This document shows positions 11,885-24,900 of a stretch of 64,000 nt of DNA, in pieces. Under the pieces are notes generated by a model. The model made no database searches. It was not told the DNA's origin and saw only the letters and a program-made list of their open reading frames with translations. This stretch comes from Lichenostomus cassidix (lineage: Eukaryota > Chordata > Aves > Passeriformes > Meliphagidae): positions 2,868,530 to 2,932,529 of the forward strand of contig CM039199.1 in NCBI GenBank assembly GCA_008360975.2, in the 5' to 3' direction. Positions within the stretch are counted from its first letter, which is position 1. Each line of letters begins with the position of its first letter. The position numbers and the translations under genes were made by a program.

Positions 11885-12734
11885 GAGGGGGACAGCAACC
11901 AAGGATGGAAACATTGCTGACACAATGGAAAAAGTGCAGTGTCAAGGATACCACGCAGCCCTGCAGAGGGAACTGTCCAGAGCCCCAGTGAGAGTAGTGC
12001 CCTAATGTGGCACAGGGTATGATACCGTGAATGATATGATACCATGAGAGGACAGGATGTGGCCTGCCATTTCCTTTCCCCTGACCTAAGGATTCTGCAG
12101 AGAAGCCAGAATGAGCAATTCAGAAGATAAGTAGGTGGACCTCTTGCCTAGAAGTCATGGCAGTGGATGGGTGACGACCATGGTTGCCACGCGCTTGTAT
12201 TTCCCAGAAGATCTGCAACACAAATAGGAGATTTCACCTCTACCACAGCAACTGGAGCAGGGAAGATCTGTGAATCAGGCTCACCATCTGTGTGCCCACC
12301 AGCCATGCTGGGTCCCACTTGCAATGGGGGCTTCTTCTGTGGGACCCCAAAGGCCATTGGTGCATCAAAGTGCAGAGCAGAGGGCGGACCATGGTGCCAA
12401 TCCACACCTGGGCTCCTCTTCTGGCCCAGAGCATCTCTTGCAGAAAGTCCTTAGGGAACTGGTTCTACTATATCCCAACTTCCCAAATACCAGTGACAGC
12501 TAGAATAGTGCTGAGTTCTCCACAGACATGGGAATCAGCCATTGATGCCTCTTCCAACACACACAGAAGAGACTGGCTGATTTAGTTCATATTGCCTGGG
12601 ACAGGAATGGTGTCACTGCACTGGCAGAAAAACTCTTCTTGGAAATGTTACATCCCTCCAGAAGGGCTCTGCTGGCTTCCAGGCAAAGATCTGTGGACAA
12701 AGCCTCAGCAGAGTGAGCTGTGCTTGTTAAGTGT

Positions 12735-12920
12735 GAGTCACACAATCACAGAACCAAAGAATAATTAATGTTGGAAAAGACGTCCAAGACCAGGTGCCAC
12801 CAACTCCTTCCATCCCCTGCTCCTGCCATTTCTACCAACACATTCAGCCCCAAACTCACATAAATTCCTGTTCAGACCAACCCTACACTGCTCTGACACA
12901 TCTCCACACAGGCACCAGAA
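12735..12920 (-). mobile_element. Degenerate CR1 LINE fragment
   Basis: CACACAATCACAGAACC, then ATGTTGGAAAAGACGTCCAAG, then CACCAACTCCTTCC resembles an older minus-strand CR1 end. Confidence 0.65.
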
Positions 12921-14799
12921 TAAAACTGAGAGGAGGAGAACAGGCTGGGGAATGAGCTGGAGCCTCCTCGCTGATGGCTCACACCAACACAGCCCAGCTC
13001 AGAGCAGCTTTAGTTGGGTGTTCTGGATTTTCCTGCAACATTCAGCTACAGGTTTGATCGAAATGTCAGGAACTGTTTTGAAAAATCAGTATTACATAGC
13101 AGGAATACCAATGTGCCTCAACACTGTCAATGAATTCTCCCTCCTTTCAGATACACTGTGCTGTGTTTCCTGCATCCATTCATCCAAAAGGAATTCTTGG
13201 AGGTTTTGACACCTCTGTTCTTTCCCCTATTCACTGTTTCCCTCAACTCTGCCCCTTCCTTGAAGATTCTCTATTTCAGTCTTGGTTGCTCCTTCCTGCC
13301 AAGACAAATAATGCAAATCTCTAAATATTTTGATTTCTAAAACCTCCTCCATATTATACATCCTAAACAGTGGCTATTTCTGGAGTCTGTGAAACCTCTG
13401 CCTTATGGTGTGTTTCTGCTATTGATAGAAACCACAGACGGTATCTTTGGATCCATCACCAGGACAGTTTTGGGATGTGGGAGGAAGCCTCTGCTCAGCC
13501 CTGAGAGCAGCCTGTTCCACCACACCACCTCCTAAGCTGGAGTGATGTCTGGGGGATCACGTTATCACAGTGCTTCTGGGAGCTGCTGGGTCACTAACGT
13601 GGGAAACTGGATTTAATTGTGAGTGAATCATTTGAAAACAGAAAGAAGATGACTGGAATCACAGATCCCGGGGTGGTGCAGCTCCAAGCAGGATCTCAGA
13701 TGAGAAGAAGTATTTTCAAGAAGAATTGAGACTTTCCATGTGGGAATTGAAGCCTGCAAGATGGTAAGTGGCCTAGAAAGAGGGACAAAGAGAATAGTCC
13801 CTGTCTGTCCCAGAGCAGGAACCATGGGCCATTCAATGGAGAGGGCAAGAGGCAAGTTCAAAAGGAACAGAAGGAGGCAGATCTTCACATGAGGAGCTCC
13901 TTGCCAAGGGACATGGTGAGCACAGAAGGAAATTTCCATGTGGCTGAGTCAGAGCTTGGATTTCAGAGCAATAAGCTTGAGAAGATTTGGAAAATGAGAA
14001 GGTTTGGGGGCTGGGAATGCACTCCAGGGTGGCAGTATGAATACTGACCTGGCTCTTCAAGGGGTCTGCTGTAGCCACAGCTGGAGGTATCAAGACTGGT
14101 CTAGATGAACCCTTAGTGTACATCCTCTGGGCCTGTTCATCTTTGATTTCCTGGGACAACTAGTCCTACAGGACCATCAAGGCTAGAGAATAGCTTGTGA
14201 AATTGCATTGAAATCCCTGGACTGAAATCTATACATCAGGATGTGCCTCCAGATAAGTATTTTTGGTAAATGTCAGCAGAAAGACACCAACAGTTTCTAA
14301 GCACACAGCGAGGCAGAAATACAAAGCAGCAGTTCATGCAATTTTCCAAGACAAATTTGGAGCACCTAGAAAAGCTTCACTTTGGGACCAAGAGCCTGAG
14401 GAGCAGGAGGTGGCTGGATGTCATGCTGGGATATGTCTCTCACAGAAATGTGGTGGTACTTCCCAGGACAGCCATATGATGCCTCTGCCACATGACACCT
14501 TTTGTTTCCCCAACAGCAGCCACTGGCCTGGAGCTGAGCAAGGCTTATCCAGCAGCTGCAGCACAGCATGACAGGTTTAGTCACAGTTCAGAGAAAGGAA
14601 AATAAAACCATTTGGGGTTGGGTTTGAGACAGGCAGGACGTGAGGCTGCCGAGCCCCAGTGTGATGGGTGTGTTGCCCTTGCACACTCTGCCGCCTGTTG
14701 TCGTCAGCTGGAGGTACAGGGACTCTGCAAGTCAGGCCATGGGGTTGCAGGAATCCTGAAAACAACATTCAACAAGAGCACTGGTGGATGTTGGATCAT

Positions 14800-14960
14800 G
14801 GAAATCACAGAAATCATGGAGTCATTCAGGTTGGAAAAGACCTGCAACATCATTAATTCCAGCACTGCAAAGGCCACCACCAACCATGGCACTAAGCCCT
14901 GTAGCCTTCAGATCTTCTGCAGATCCATCTGGAAACCTGTTTAGCTTTGCTTCTGAATTC
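14800..14960 (-). mobile_element. CR1 LINE 3' fragment
   Basis: AATCATGGAGTCATTCAGG, TTGGAAAAGACCTGCAACAT and GCAAAGGCCACCACC are typical of a minus-strand CR1 tail of a different subfamily from the one at 3560. Confidence 0.75.
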
Positions 14961-17604
14961 CTGGCCAAGCAGAAGCAGTTGCTGAGGTTTCCATGCAGAA
15001 AACACAGCAGATGATGTTTGGGGTTACAGTGCTCCTTGTAGCACCTGGGCAAGCAGACCTCCCCAGGACAGAGGTGGACTTCAAGCACCTTAGCCAAGCA
15101 TTCCTCTCCATGACCCTCTCCCAGTCCCAGGCTGCTCTGCCTCCAATGCTCTCCCAGCTCCTGCACCAGGACTGTCCCTGCCCCACATGGCAGCCCAGGG
15201 TCTCTTTGGGAGCACAAGCAAAGACTCAGCAGCAACATCTGGTTTGCCCAAAGCATTCAAAACGTGGGATCAAAAGATGAACACCCTCCCCATGCCCCCA
15301 TACCTGCTTCTCCTAGCACACTCTTTGCTCCCCAAGGACCCTCCTGCCAGGTCTGAACCACCACCCTGCCCTCTCCAGGTAGGCATTTTGGTTCAGAAGT
15401 TGTTTTTATCCCAGAGTTTGAGCAAATCATCCCATAACCAGGGCAGGGCTGCATTTGGGGCTGCAGGATTGGGTTTGTGGAAGGCTTGACATGGCCACTG
15501 CCCTTTCCAGATGTGCCTCCCAGGGATGTGTGCATCCCAGGATGGTGTGCCTTGGAATGTGTAAAGGAACTACTGGAGGGGATCCATTTGGGATCCATTT
15601 TTCCCACCTCCGAGGGGGAAAGAGCAGGATCTTAGCACAGAGCCCTGTGACTGCCCACTCCAGCACAGCCTGTGGGATAACAGAGGAAGGACTGTGGAGC
15701 TCTGTGCTTCTGTTTTCCTGCTGGAACAAGGGGAATCTGTGCTCTCCCTGAGCCTGGGCCAGACCACAAGAGGGTGAGGAGTGCTGCACCCTGGGACTCT
15801 CCAGCTCTGGCTGGGGAGGAGATTGGAAAAGGAGACTTGCTCCCAGTCCCAGGGAAAAGAGCATCCCTGAGCTCCGGGCAGGGCCCACAGCCCCTTCAGT
15901 CCCTCCTGGCCCCTCTCCTGCCACTTGTCCTTCTGCTTTGGGATTAAGGCTGTCCTGATAGAACAGGAGCAGCCCCCCTATAAGGGTCCTGTGGACAGGA
16001 GCCTCTGGGCAGGGAGCAGGACAAGGGGACTGCCCTATGGAGCCCTGCAACAGGGGAAGGGTGAGCTCCAGTCCCCCCTGCCTGGCCTGAGCAGGACTTG
16101 ATGGGTGCCACACTCTGCTGAGCAGGGAAAAAACAGGGGATACACTGTCCTCTTCGTGTCCAGACAATGTCTGTCCCCACACAGGCCAGACATCACCATG
16201 AGGGGCTCTGCCATCACCCTTCAGCCCAGCCTCTTGGACAGGAGTGAGGACAGAGAACTGGAGCAGATGAACCCCAGCCATGGCTTCCAAAAAGGACCTG
16301 CTGGGGAGCAAGAGCAACGTCCTACCTCCTCTACCTCCACCCTGCTCACTTCCAGCTCACTTCCCCATCATCTCCCTGTGGAACCTGAGGCAGAGGAGCA
16401 GATGTTCCACAGGAACAGCTTTGTGCCTTCCCCTCTCAACTGCCTGAAAACAAGGCACTCTCTCCCACTGGAAAGGAGCCCCTCAAATCCCTGTAGAGCC
16501 CCACAGCACATTCCAGCAGTGACCCCACATGGACTGGGCCAGCCCAGGGTGGTCTGACCAGTAGCCCAGGGGCTGGATCCCAGTTCCATCCTGTTACAGC
16601 CTCTTCCTGGAGGAAGCAGGAGCAGCTGGTAGAAACAGACCATTCTGTCCCACACCCAAGCACCTTCCTCTGCTCCTGCCCAGGTTCCAAAGTGAGTGCT
16701 GAGCTCAGGCCAGGGAAGAAGAGGATGTGACTCTGCTCTTCAGTAGGAGGGAGAAGCTACACCAGGTCTCAGCCTCGTGGTCCCTTGCCATGGGCTCCAG
16801 GAATGTTCCAGGAGCAGAATGTTCCAAGCCAGGCGGAGGGTGGGAGAGGTCCAGATCACAAGGACACCGCTGTCCTTTGTCCAGTGCCCTCCTCTGCTCT
16901 TCCTTCCCTACATCTCTGCTCAGCAGTGACCTAATTTCTTCAATTATTAATCACCTTGCTGCAATAGAGGCTAAATCAAACCCATTAAACCTCCCCTGGG
17001 AGCATCCCCAAGGAAGGAGGCAGATTTCCAGAAAGTACATTAAGGAGAAGGCAGACAGGCAGTCGAGACAAGCCGCAATGGGAGGCATGGCCTTGCTGCT
17101 CCTTGCAGACCATTTCCCATCAGCTGGGATCTGATAACCAATGCACAGGGACTGGGAAGGCCTGTGATTCAAACAGCCTGTCACACACCCTGCCAGGCAG
17201 CTCTAGGAGGGTCCTGGTGTGGCAATTATTTCAGGGGAAAAATAAACCGCAAAAGAGAGTTATGGTGGGAGAATTGCTTACACAAGAGCTCCTGACAGCC
17301 CACATCCTAAACAGCTGTTCCCAGATTTCCCCATCACCCCAGCAGTGTTTTGCACAGTTCCTTCCCACCTGGAGCAAAGTCACTGATTTGATAAGATCAA
17401 CTTTCAGGAACCCAGCTGGCATGACCCCACCACAACCCTCAGCACATTTGCCATCTCTGGGGGTTCAGTTTTCAGTCCCTTCACAAAAATATTAATTTCT
17501 CCCAATTTTGCAGAAATGTTCCAAGTGAGAAATATACCTTTGGAATGGGATGGTATTCCTGGTCAAAACTACAGGAGTCAGCCACAGCCCAGCAATTCAC
17601 CAGG

Positions 17605-17845
17605 CTGGGAGAATCCCAGAAGGTTTGGGTTGGAAGAGACCTTAAAGCTCATCCTGTTCCCATGGGCAGGGACACCTTCCACTAGACTATTTTGCTCCAA
17701 GCCCCATCCAACCTGGCCTGGATAACTTCCAGGGATGGGACAGCCACAGTTTCTCTGGGCAACCTGTGTCTCACCACCCTCACAGACAACAATTTCTTCC
17801 CAAGACCTAATCAAACCCTACACAAATCTCTGATGAGTGACAGGA
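17605..17845 (-). mobile_element. CR1 LINE 3' fragment
   Basis: GAATCCCAGAAGGTTTGGGT, TGGAAGAGACCTTAAAGCTC and CCATGGGCAGGGACACC mark a minus-strand CR1, just upstream of the HIP1 CpG island. Confidence 0.85.
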
Positions 17846-18059
17846 CCAGAGACACGGGCTCAGATCAGGTCACGCCAAAGCACGGTCCAGCTGCTCGGGG
17901 GAAGCAAAATCCTTCTCTCACCTGTCTTCCCTTCTTTTTCACACACATGTAACCACATTTTGCCCCTCTGCCAATGCTACACCCTTCCTGCTGGGTTCTG
18001 CCAGCTGTGCCTGTAGCACCCACCCTGCAGAGCTCGCACCGACACCTGGATCCCACCAA

Positions 18060-18972
18060 GGCAAAGCCTCCCGCGGGCTGCCAGCGCTCTGCCCACGCTG
18101 ACAGGCGGTGCAGCCACCTCATCCCCGGCCCTGAGCAGGGCTGCGGAGCCCTGAACCTCCTGGTTCGCGAAGACAAGGGGGCTCCCCGGGCCGGGCCCGA
18201 GCGGGTGGCAAGGAGGGACGGCGCTGCTGTGTCACGCCGCGGTCACACCCGGGCCCGGCTGAGGGGCCGCAGCCTCCCGTGCCGCACTCATGATCTGCAG
18301 GACCCTGCGGCGTGCGGACCTGGAGGGCTCAGCCGCGGCTCGGAGCCGTTCGACAGCGGCTTACCGAGCACCTCGGGCCCGGCGGACCCCGCGGCGGCAC
18401 ACCGGACACTGCCGAGCCCTTCCCGGCGCGGCCCGTCCCTCAGCGCGGCCCGTCCCTCAGCGCGGCCCGACCCCCGCGGGGCCACCGGGACAGACACCGC
18501 CCGGCGCCGCCAGGGGGAGCCGCAACCCGCACGGGTGAGGCGAGGGGCGGAGCACCGGAGTGTGAGCGGCAGGGCCGCGGACCAATGACAGCACGGAATG
18601 GCACGGGGGCGTGGCCAAGTGCTATAGTGGGCGGTGCTAAGGGCGCGGTCCCTAAAGGCGGGGCAGGGGCGGGGCTATTGGAGGGGTGGGATTTGCATTG
18701 AGTGACGTCCAGCCGAGCCAATGGGCTTGGCTATGGCCGCTCACTGTCCGGGCCGCCCGGCCGCTCCTCCCGAGTGGCGACGGCAGGAACCAATGAGAGC
18801 GAGCAGCGGGGCGGTGGGCGGAGCGCCGGGGGCCAGGGCGGTGGCCGCGGGGCGTGTCCCGCCGTGAGTGGCAGGTGGGCGGGCCAATGGCGCGGGGCCC
18901 GTGCGGCGGCGGCAGCGGCGCCGAGCAGGGTGGCGGGGCCGGGGCGGTGGCGGTGGCGGGCCCGGGGCGGCC
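18060..18972 (+). promoter_or_regulatory. HIP1 upstream CpG-island promoter with CCAAT cluster
   Basis: Very CpG-rich sequence runs into HIP1 exon 1. CCAAT boxes stand at 18582-18586, 18718-18722, 18790-18794 and 18884-18888, with an inverted one (ATTGG) at 18677-18681. An octamer ATTTGCAT is at 18691-18698 and a CRE-like TGACGTC at 18703-18709. Many GGGCGG boxes are present and no TATA box is seen. This looks like a broad NF-Y/Sp1-type promoter; factor binding is inferred. Confidence 0.75.
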
Positions 18973-21900
18973 ATGGACCGCATGAGCAGCACCATGAAGC
19001 AGGTGTCCAACCCGCTGCCCAAGGTGCTGAGCCGGCGGGCGGGCGGCGGCGGCCTGGAAGCGGAGCGGGAGAGCTTCGAGCGCGCCCAGGTGCGGGCGGG
19101 GCGGGGCGGGGCGGGGCGGGGATGCGAGCGGCGCGGATGGGAAGGTGCCGGCTGAGGGGCGGGGCCAGGCCGGGGCGGGGTCCGGTGGGGACAGCCCGGC
19201 AGGTACCGGAGCGGGTGAACGGGGCGGGGCTGTGCCGAGCGGGCGGGGTTATCCCGAGGGGGCGTGGCTTGTTTCAGTGGGCGGGGCTGTGTTGGGGGCG
19301 GGGCCAGCGCGAGATGCCCAACAGGTTGGTGTTGGCACAGGGGGCGGGGCTTGGATGGGTGGGCGTGGTTTGTATGGGTGGGCGGGGCCACTCGGGCGAG
19401 CTGGGGTCGTGCCAGTGGGCGGGGCTTCGGCAGGAAGGTGGAGATTGACAGGCTATGATGGCCCCGCCCACCCGGGAGGGCAGGGGTCGCCATGGAGGGG
19501 CAGCGATGGGGACCCCTTGTTTGGGGCTGAGCACAGCCCTGGAGGAGCCCCTGGGCAGCTCGGGGACATCGGGGTGCGGTGGCACCTGCCCAGCAGTGGC
19601 TTCCCAGCCTGGCCTCCCCACCGGTGGTCACTCAGCCGCTGGCCTGGGCCGCTGGCTCTCTGAGCACAGCCACAGCTGGGCAGCACGCCCAGGCCAGTGC
19701 CACCCTGTCCTTGGAGCCACCGCGGGGACACACAGCCTCTGTTCCCACTGGCTGGACAGGACGTGGAGTGGCTCTTTGGCCAGTGGGGTCAGTCACCCCT
19801 CTGCGCTCTGCTGCCGTGTCACTCAGGGACACCAGGTGGGACAGGGCAGGGGACAGGGTCTGTGATGCGGGTCACTCCTGGGAAGAGGCACCAACCTGTT
19901 GAAAAGCAGACAGAATTTGCTCCTCAGCAGCATCCAGAGTGTCCAGATGAGGCTCTTCACTCAGGTTTTGGGTGATGGACTGATGTCCTGCACAGAGGGG
20001 AAGGTGGCAGCCAAGCTGGAGTGGCAGCAAGGAGGCTGTGGTGGAAAAAGCTGGTGATTTGGGGAAAGGATATGCTTGGAGCAGCTGTGGACAGGTGTGG
20101 ACAAGGCATGGGGAGGGTGAAGAGTGAGGGATGGCAGCTAGAGGGACTTGGGGACAGCTTGGCCCTGCTCCATGCCCAGGGATAAAAGCACCAGCAAAAC
20201 AGAAACATCCAGACCTACTGTGGCAGAGGAAGGGAAACTGAGGCAGAAGCAGGGCAGAAATGGCACCAGTGGGATTGGACCTGGATGAGCCCAGAGTGGG
20301 AACAGCACATGGGAGATGGCTTAGGGATGGAAATAAACACTGAGGAGCAGCTCTGAGAGGGTTTTTCAGGAAGGAAACCCAGCAGGGTGAGAGGTTGCCT
20401 GCAGGATCACGTGCAGGGCTCTGCTCACCTGCTCGATCAGCTTACCTCAGACATCAATTATTCATTCCTGGTACCAAAGGTGGGACTGGGATTGGTTTTC
20501 TGCTGGAACCTGCAGGTTCCTTGTCTCAGCAACAGCCCCATGGGATGCCTGGAGCTCTCCTGGGCTCCCTGGGAGTCACAGTTTCCCGTGAAGGGCTGAG
20601 TGGAGAGGGTGGTGGAGCAGCACCCACATCCCTGTGAGCTGGATTTCATCTTCCTCATCTGATTTCCAGACTCCTGACACAGCATGTCCCTGTCTGGCTT
20701 TTCCTTCTTCTGTGCTTCAGCTCCATGCAATTCCCTTTCTCACTCATTTCACAGCCTCCCCCTTTTTTTCTTCTTTTTTTCTTTTTTTTTTTTTTTTGCA
20801 TAATTCTGTCTCACCAGTTTAGGGAACTTGCCAGGCACCCCTTTGGTTTTGGTCATCCAGTTTTTGTCCAACTTCTTCTTTCTGAGGATTTTTTAGAGGA
20901 ACTTGGTGGGTTTTGGTTTTTTTTTTCTTTTCGAAAGTGACTTATTTTAAGAAAACTTTCAACTGTCAAATGGCTTTCAAATGAAATTTTTACCTGTGTT
21001 TCTGCATGTACAGACTCCTTCCTCCCTCTCCTCCAAACCTGCCTGTCTCAGGGCAGTAGCACATGCACCACAAAGCCTATTTGGGGCTAAAAGAGCCCAG
21101 AAAATGTGTCCAAATGGGCCTCTGGGGAGCCTGAGGAACACCTGCTTGGGTTGGCAGCACCTGATTTCTGTGGTCTGAGTTCAGTTTGGAAGAACAAGAG
21201 CACCCTACGAAACCCTAATAGTGGGGAGGTCTGGTGCTGGGATGCTCCCATGGTGCTGGGATGCTCCTGTGGTAGTGGAATATTTCCATGGTAGTGGTAA
21301 ATTCTGGTGATGGAATGGTTCCATGGTGGTGGGATGCTCTTATGGTGGTGGGATAATCTGGTGGTGGGATGTTCTGGTGGTGGTGGGAAGCCTCCATGGT
21401 GGTTGGACACCTCCATGGTGGTCACTACATTACACAATGACTCTGCCCTGACAAGATCCATCTGCTGGCTTGCAGACAAACAGGAATAAATTCCCTAGCA
21501 GCCTCTTTTCTGCTCCTACAGTTGGTGAAGTGTCTCAGATTTCCTGGGAATGCAAATGTGGGAAACCTGAGGACATGCCCAGGTGTGGTGTCCCTTTCAT
21601 GCTGTCCTTGCTGCCTGCTGGGCAAGAGCAGCTCAGGGAAAACTGGACACAGCCAAGGGCTCCTCATCCTTTCCCATCAATGCTGATAGTTTTCATGGGA
21701 AGTTGAGCAACAGGGACACCAAATCCTGCAGTTTTGCTGCTGTTGGGATGCTCTGGGTGCAGCCCTGCTGTAGGAATATGAGTGTTTGCTGGTGTTTCAC
21801 AGGGTGATTCACCACCACTCATCCCCTCAGCCTCAACACAAACCTCTGGGCACAGCAAAAGCCACCAAGGGAGGAGAAAAAACACCCAAAGTGACAATTC

Positions 21901-24900
21901 TGCCGTATTTTAAGATAAATGTTTGTATTTCACACGGTGTCTGATGTTTCTCCAAGTTCTGCTGGTTGGATTGAGGGGCATGTCCTGGTGCTGGAGCTCT
22001 GCAGGGAAACAATTAAATTGTTTAATTGGTGCTTGGGATCTTCCCTCCTTGGGTCTTGTTCCTCTTTCCACACTGTAGTTGTCCACAGCAGACATCCTTG
22101 TGCCATGATGGAGCCAAGGAGTGAAATTCCTTCTGTGCTTGGAGAAATTCCTTGCCAGTTGGCAAAGACTGGATGTTCAACCATTGCATGAGCTGAGGTG
22201 TTGAGGGTGAAAACAGAGCTGGAAGGACACAAGGCAGGAATGATGCTCCAGGGGTGATGTCCCAGGCTCCCCTGCTCCTTCACTCATGTTTTGGACTGGA
22301 TAAAGGGTCTGGAAAAAAAGGATATTTCCTTTTTTTCCCAGCAGAGACACGGCTGGCAGGGCAATTGCAGACTGCCAGAGGTGGTGTGTGACATTGCCAA
22401 GCACCAGCTGGCCCCTGGAAGTGTGGAAAGATCTCCTTCCTGCCACAGCTCAGCTCTTCCTGCACCAATCCCTTCCCTCTTTGTGTAAACCCATCACGGG
22501 AGAGTGAAAATGCTCAGACAGCAAAACTGAGGGAAGTCCCCTACAAGTCACAGCAGGACATGCACTGAACTTCAGTCCTTGTCCTGCTTTGTGGGTTGTG
22601 AGTTGAAGGGAAGCTGCACATTGTGGTGGTGGTGTGTTGTCATCTCCTGGGCTGCAAAGTCACCAAATAACCCTTGTGTCTCCCATCCTGAGATGCCTGG
22701 CTGTGCTCCATCCTGTCCCACACCTGCAGGCTGCCCTGTCCTGAGTCAGTGTCCCAGGGATGAGGACATGAGGTGGAAACAGTGCCTGGGGACAGGGGGG
22801 GCTGTGGAAATTCCATGTTTGTTCTCCAAAGCTCGTGGCTGCCAGGGCTTTCTGCCAGCAGATGTGGCTGCATGCCCAGCACGGTCTGTGTGCCACAGGG
22901 ACAATTCCAAGGGTGAGCCATCCTGACAGTGGGGAGGAGACACTTCTTTGAAATTCCTGCAGAAAACCTAAAAAACTTGCATTTGAGGTTCTTTGGGTGC
23001 AGCATTTTTCTGGGGAAGTCACAAAGTAGCAAAGGGAAACTTGGGCTGCCCACTGCCACCACCACCTCTGGCACATCCACATGCTGGGTCCTTGGGCTGT
23101 GTGCAGCAATAAAAGCAATTTATTCCTCAGAAGGGACCCTGGAAAGACCTCTTTGCAGCAGAAGGTGATTGCTGAGCTGGCTGCATGTCCACTCCTGCCA
23201 TCAGAGTCCCCAGGGTGCTGCTGGGGATGTCACACCCTCCTGCTGAGGGTTGACCAGTGGGAAGGTGTGGCACATTTGTGTCGGGGAGATGCAGAACTCT
23301 GAACACAGCTGATGCCACATCTCCTCAGGAAGGTTTGAAGCCATTCCTCAGGGTCTGCAAGGCTGTTTTGCTCCCTGCCTTGCTGCTGGAGGAGCCTTCT
23401 CCAAAGCCAGGTGCAGAGAGATGGGGCAAAAGAAGGAGAAAAAGTATCAGGTACAAATGAAATGGATTTTTTTTTCTCCCCCAGTATCGGTTAATAAATC
23501 CTTTTGATGTGTGAACCAAACTTTTTCACAGCAGGTTAAGAGCAGATTTGTGCCCATCCTGTCCCTGCCATGGGCTGTGCCACCTCTGAGCCCCATTAAT
23601 GCAATTAATCCTTTTCTCCCATCATTTATATCATTGGGAATATGGGCTGCTATCTCCCAGCCCCAGCAGCCTGGCTGGTTTCATACCAGACCCAGCTCAG
23701 TTGCAAAGGAAATACCATTTTACTACTGAAAAAAAACAATTTTTGTGGTTCAGATGCTGCAGCCACCAACAGCTTTGCCAAGAACTTCAGCTCTTACACA
23801 GGAAATGAGGCTCCTTTCAAAGCACCAGAGTGGGGCTATATATATATATACAGCCTCTCCAAAAAGATATTTAAAGAAACATATTGACACTAGCAAGAAC
23901 AGGAAAAAATAGCTGCTGGCTGTGGGGAGCGAGGGCTGAAGGCAGCTGAGCCCATCCTGGGGGCGTAGGTGATGCAGGGGATTAATTCATGGCTCTTTCA
24001 TCTCCCAGAAAAGGACCTCCTGGGTTTTATGCTGTGTGAACCCCCATGCTTTCAGTCTCCTGGCTTTCCCTGGGAACTGGAGGTGCTGGGGATTGAATGC
24101 AGCTTCAGCAGTGAAGTAGTGAGTCATATCTCGTCTCCTTTCAGCAAGTCCCTCTTAGAAACTTATTTCCATCCCCAGGGGAAAGAAAATAGTTTTTCTT
24201 GTACCAGATATGGGGCTGCTTTTCTCGTTAGTGCGTGCAGGGATGGAGGGGATTAGGAGGTTTTTTTAGATATAGAAATATCTGTTGTAGATTCAGAAAT
24301 ATCTGAGATTTTTTTAATGTGGGGATGGACTCCAGAAGCAGCTGAACCTCAGGAGGATGAATAAATTTGGTGCTGAAAGTGCTGCCAGTAAATCCAGGAG
24401 CTTCTGCAGCTGGGAAAATGTGGTTTTGAGACCACCAAGTGACAAGGGGGGACTTTGCCCTGAATTACACCAGAAGCCAAGTAGGAAGACAAGGGTGCTG
24501 GGGAATGTTGCTGCCCCAAAATCCCCTTTGCCTCTTGCTCAGCATGTGCTCCCCACCAAGGATGTCCTGTGCTGAGGGGTGCAGGGGGCTCTTGCCCTCT
24601 GAAATGTATCCAGGCTAACTCCATCCATCTGCAGAGTTGAGGAGAAACAGCCAGGAAGGCAGGGTTTTCACTGAATTCCCCATCAGAGGACTCTTGACTG
24701 AGTGTGATCCCCTCTGCAGGGAGCATCACAGTCCAGGGAAAACAGTGGGGAAAGGCAGATAGGATGTGGGTACCTGACAGGAGGAGGGGTAACTCATCCC
24801 AGCTTTGCTGTCCCTGAAGAAGAAACCTCTGCACAGGGACTGGAGCTGCAGAGGGACAATTTTGGCTGAAAGGCTGAGAATCCAAGGATGGGTGTAAGGT

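Larger units (their letters stand above)
11900..18060. other. Intergenic region between chemokine and HIP1
   Basis: About 6 kb with no supported gene. It separates two diverging genes. CR1 remnants are at about 12735-12920, 14800-14960 and 17605-17845. Another repeat-like stretch at about 13690-14130 contains GAGCTCCTTGCCAAGGGACA, which resembles internal CR1 text. I looked for a second chemokine (paired Cys plus WVQ helix) and saw none. Confidence 0.6.

Noticed and set aside
13628..14159. Possible second chemokine or other small secreted protein
   Set aside because: A hydrophobic stretch is present, but no paired-Cys motif, no WVQ helix and no consistent exons. Nearby text resembles internal CR1 sequence.
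15427..16317. 296-codon minus-strand frame between chemokine and HIP1
   Set aside because: No recognisable domain, no homology I can name and no supporting splice structure or start context; likely chance in GC-rich DNA.
18741..19631. 296-codon minus-strand frame antisense to HIP1 exon 1
   Set aside because: Pro/Arg/Ala/His-rich product of the GC-box array and CpG island; no domain.
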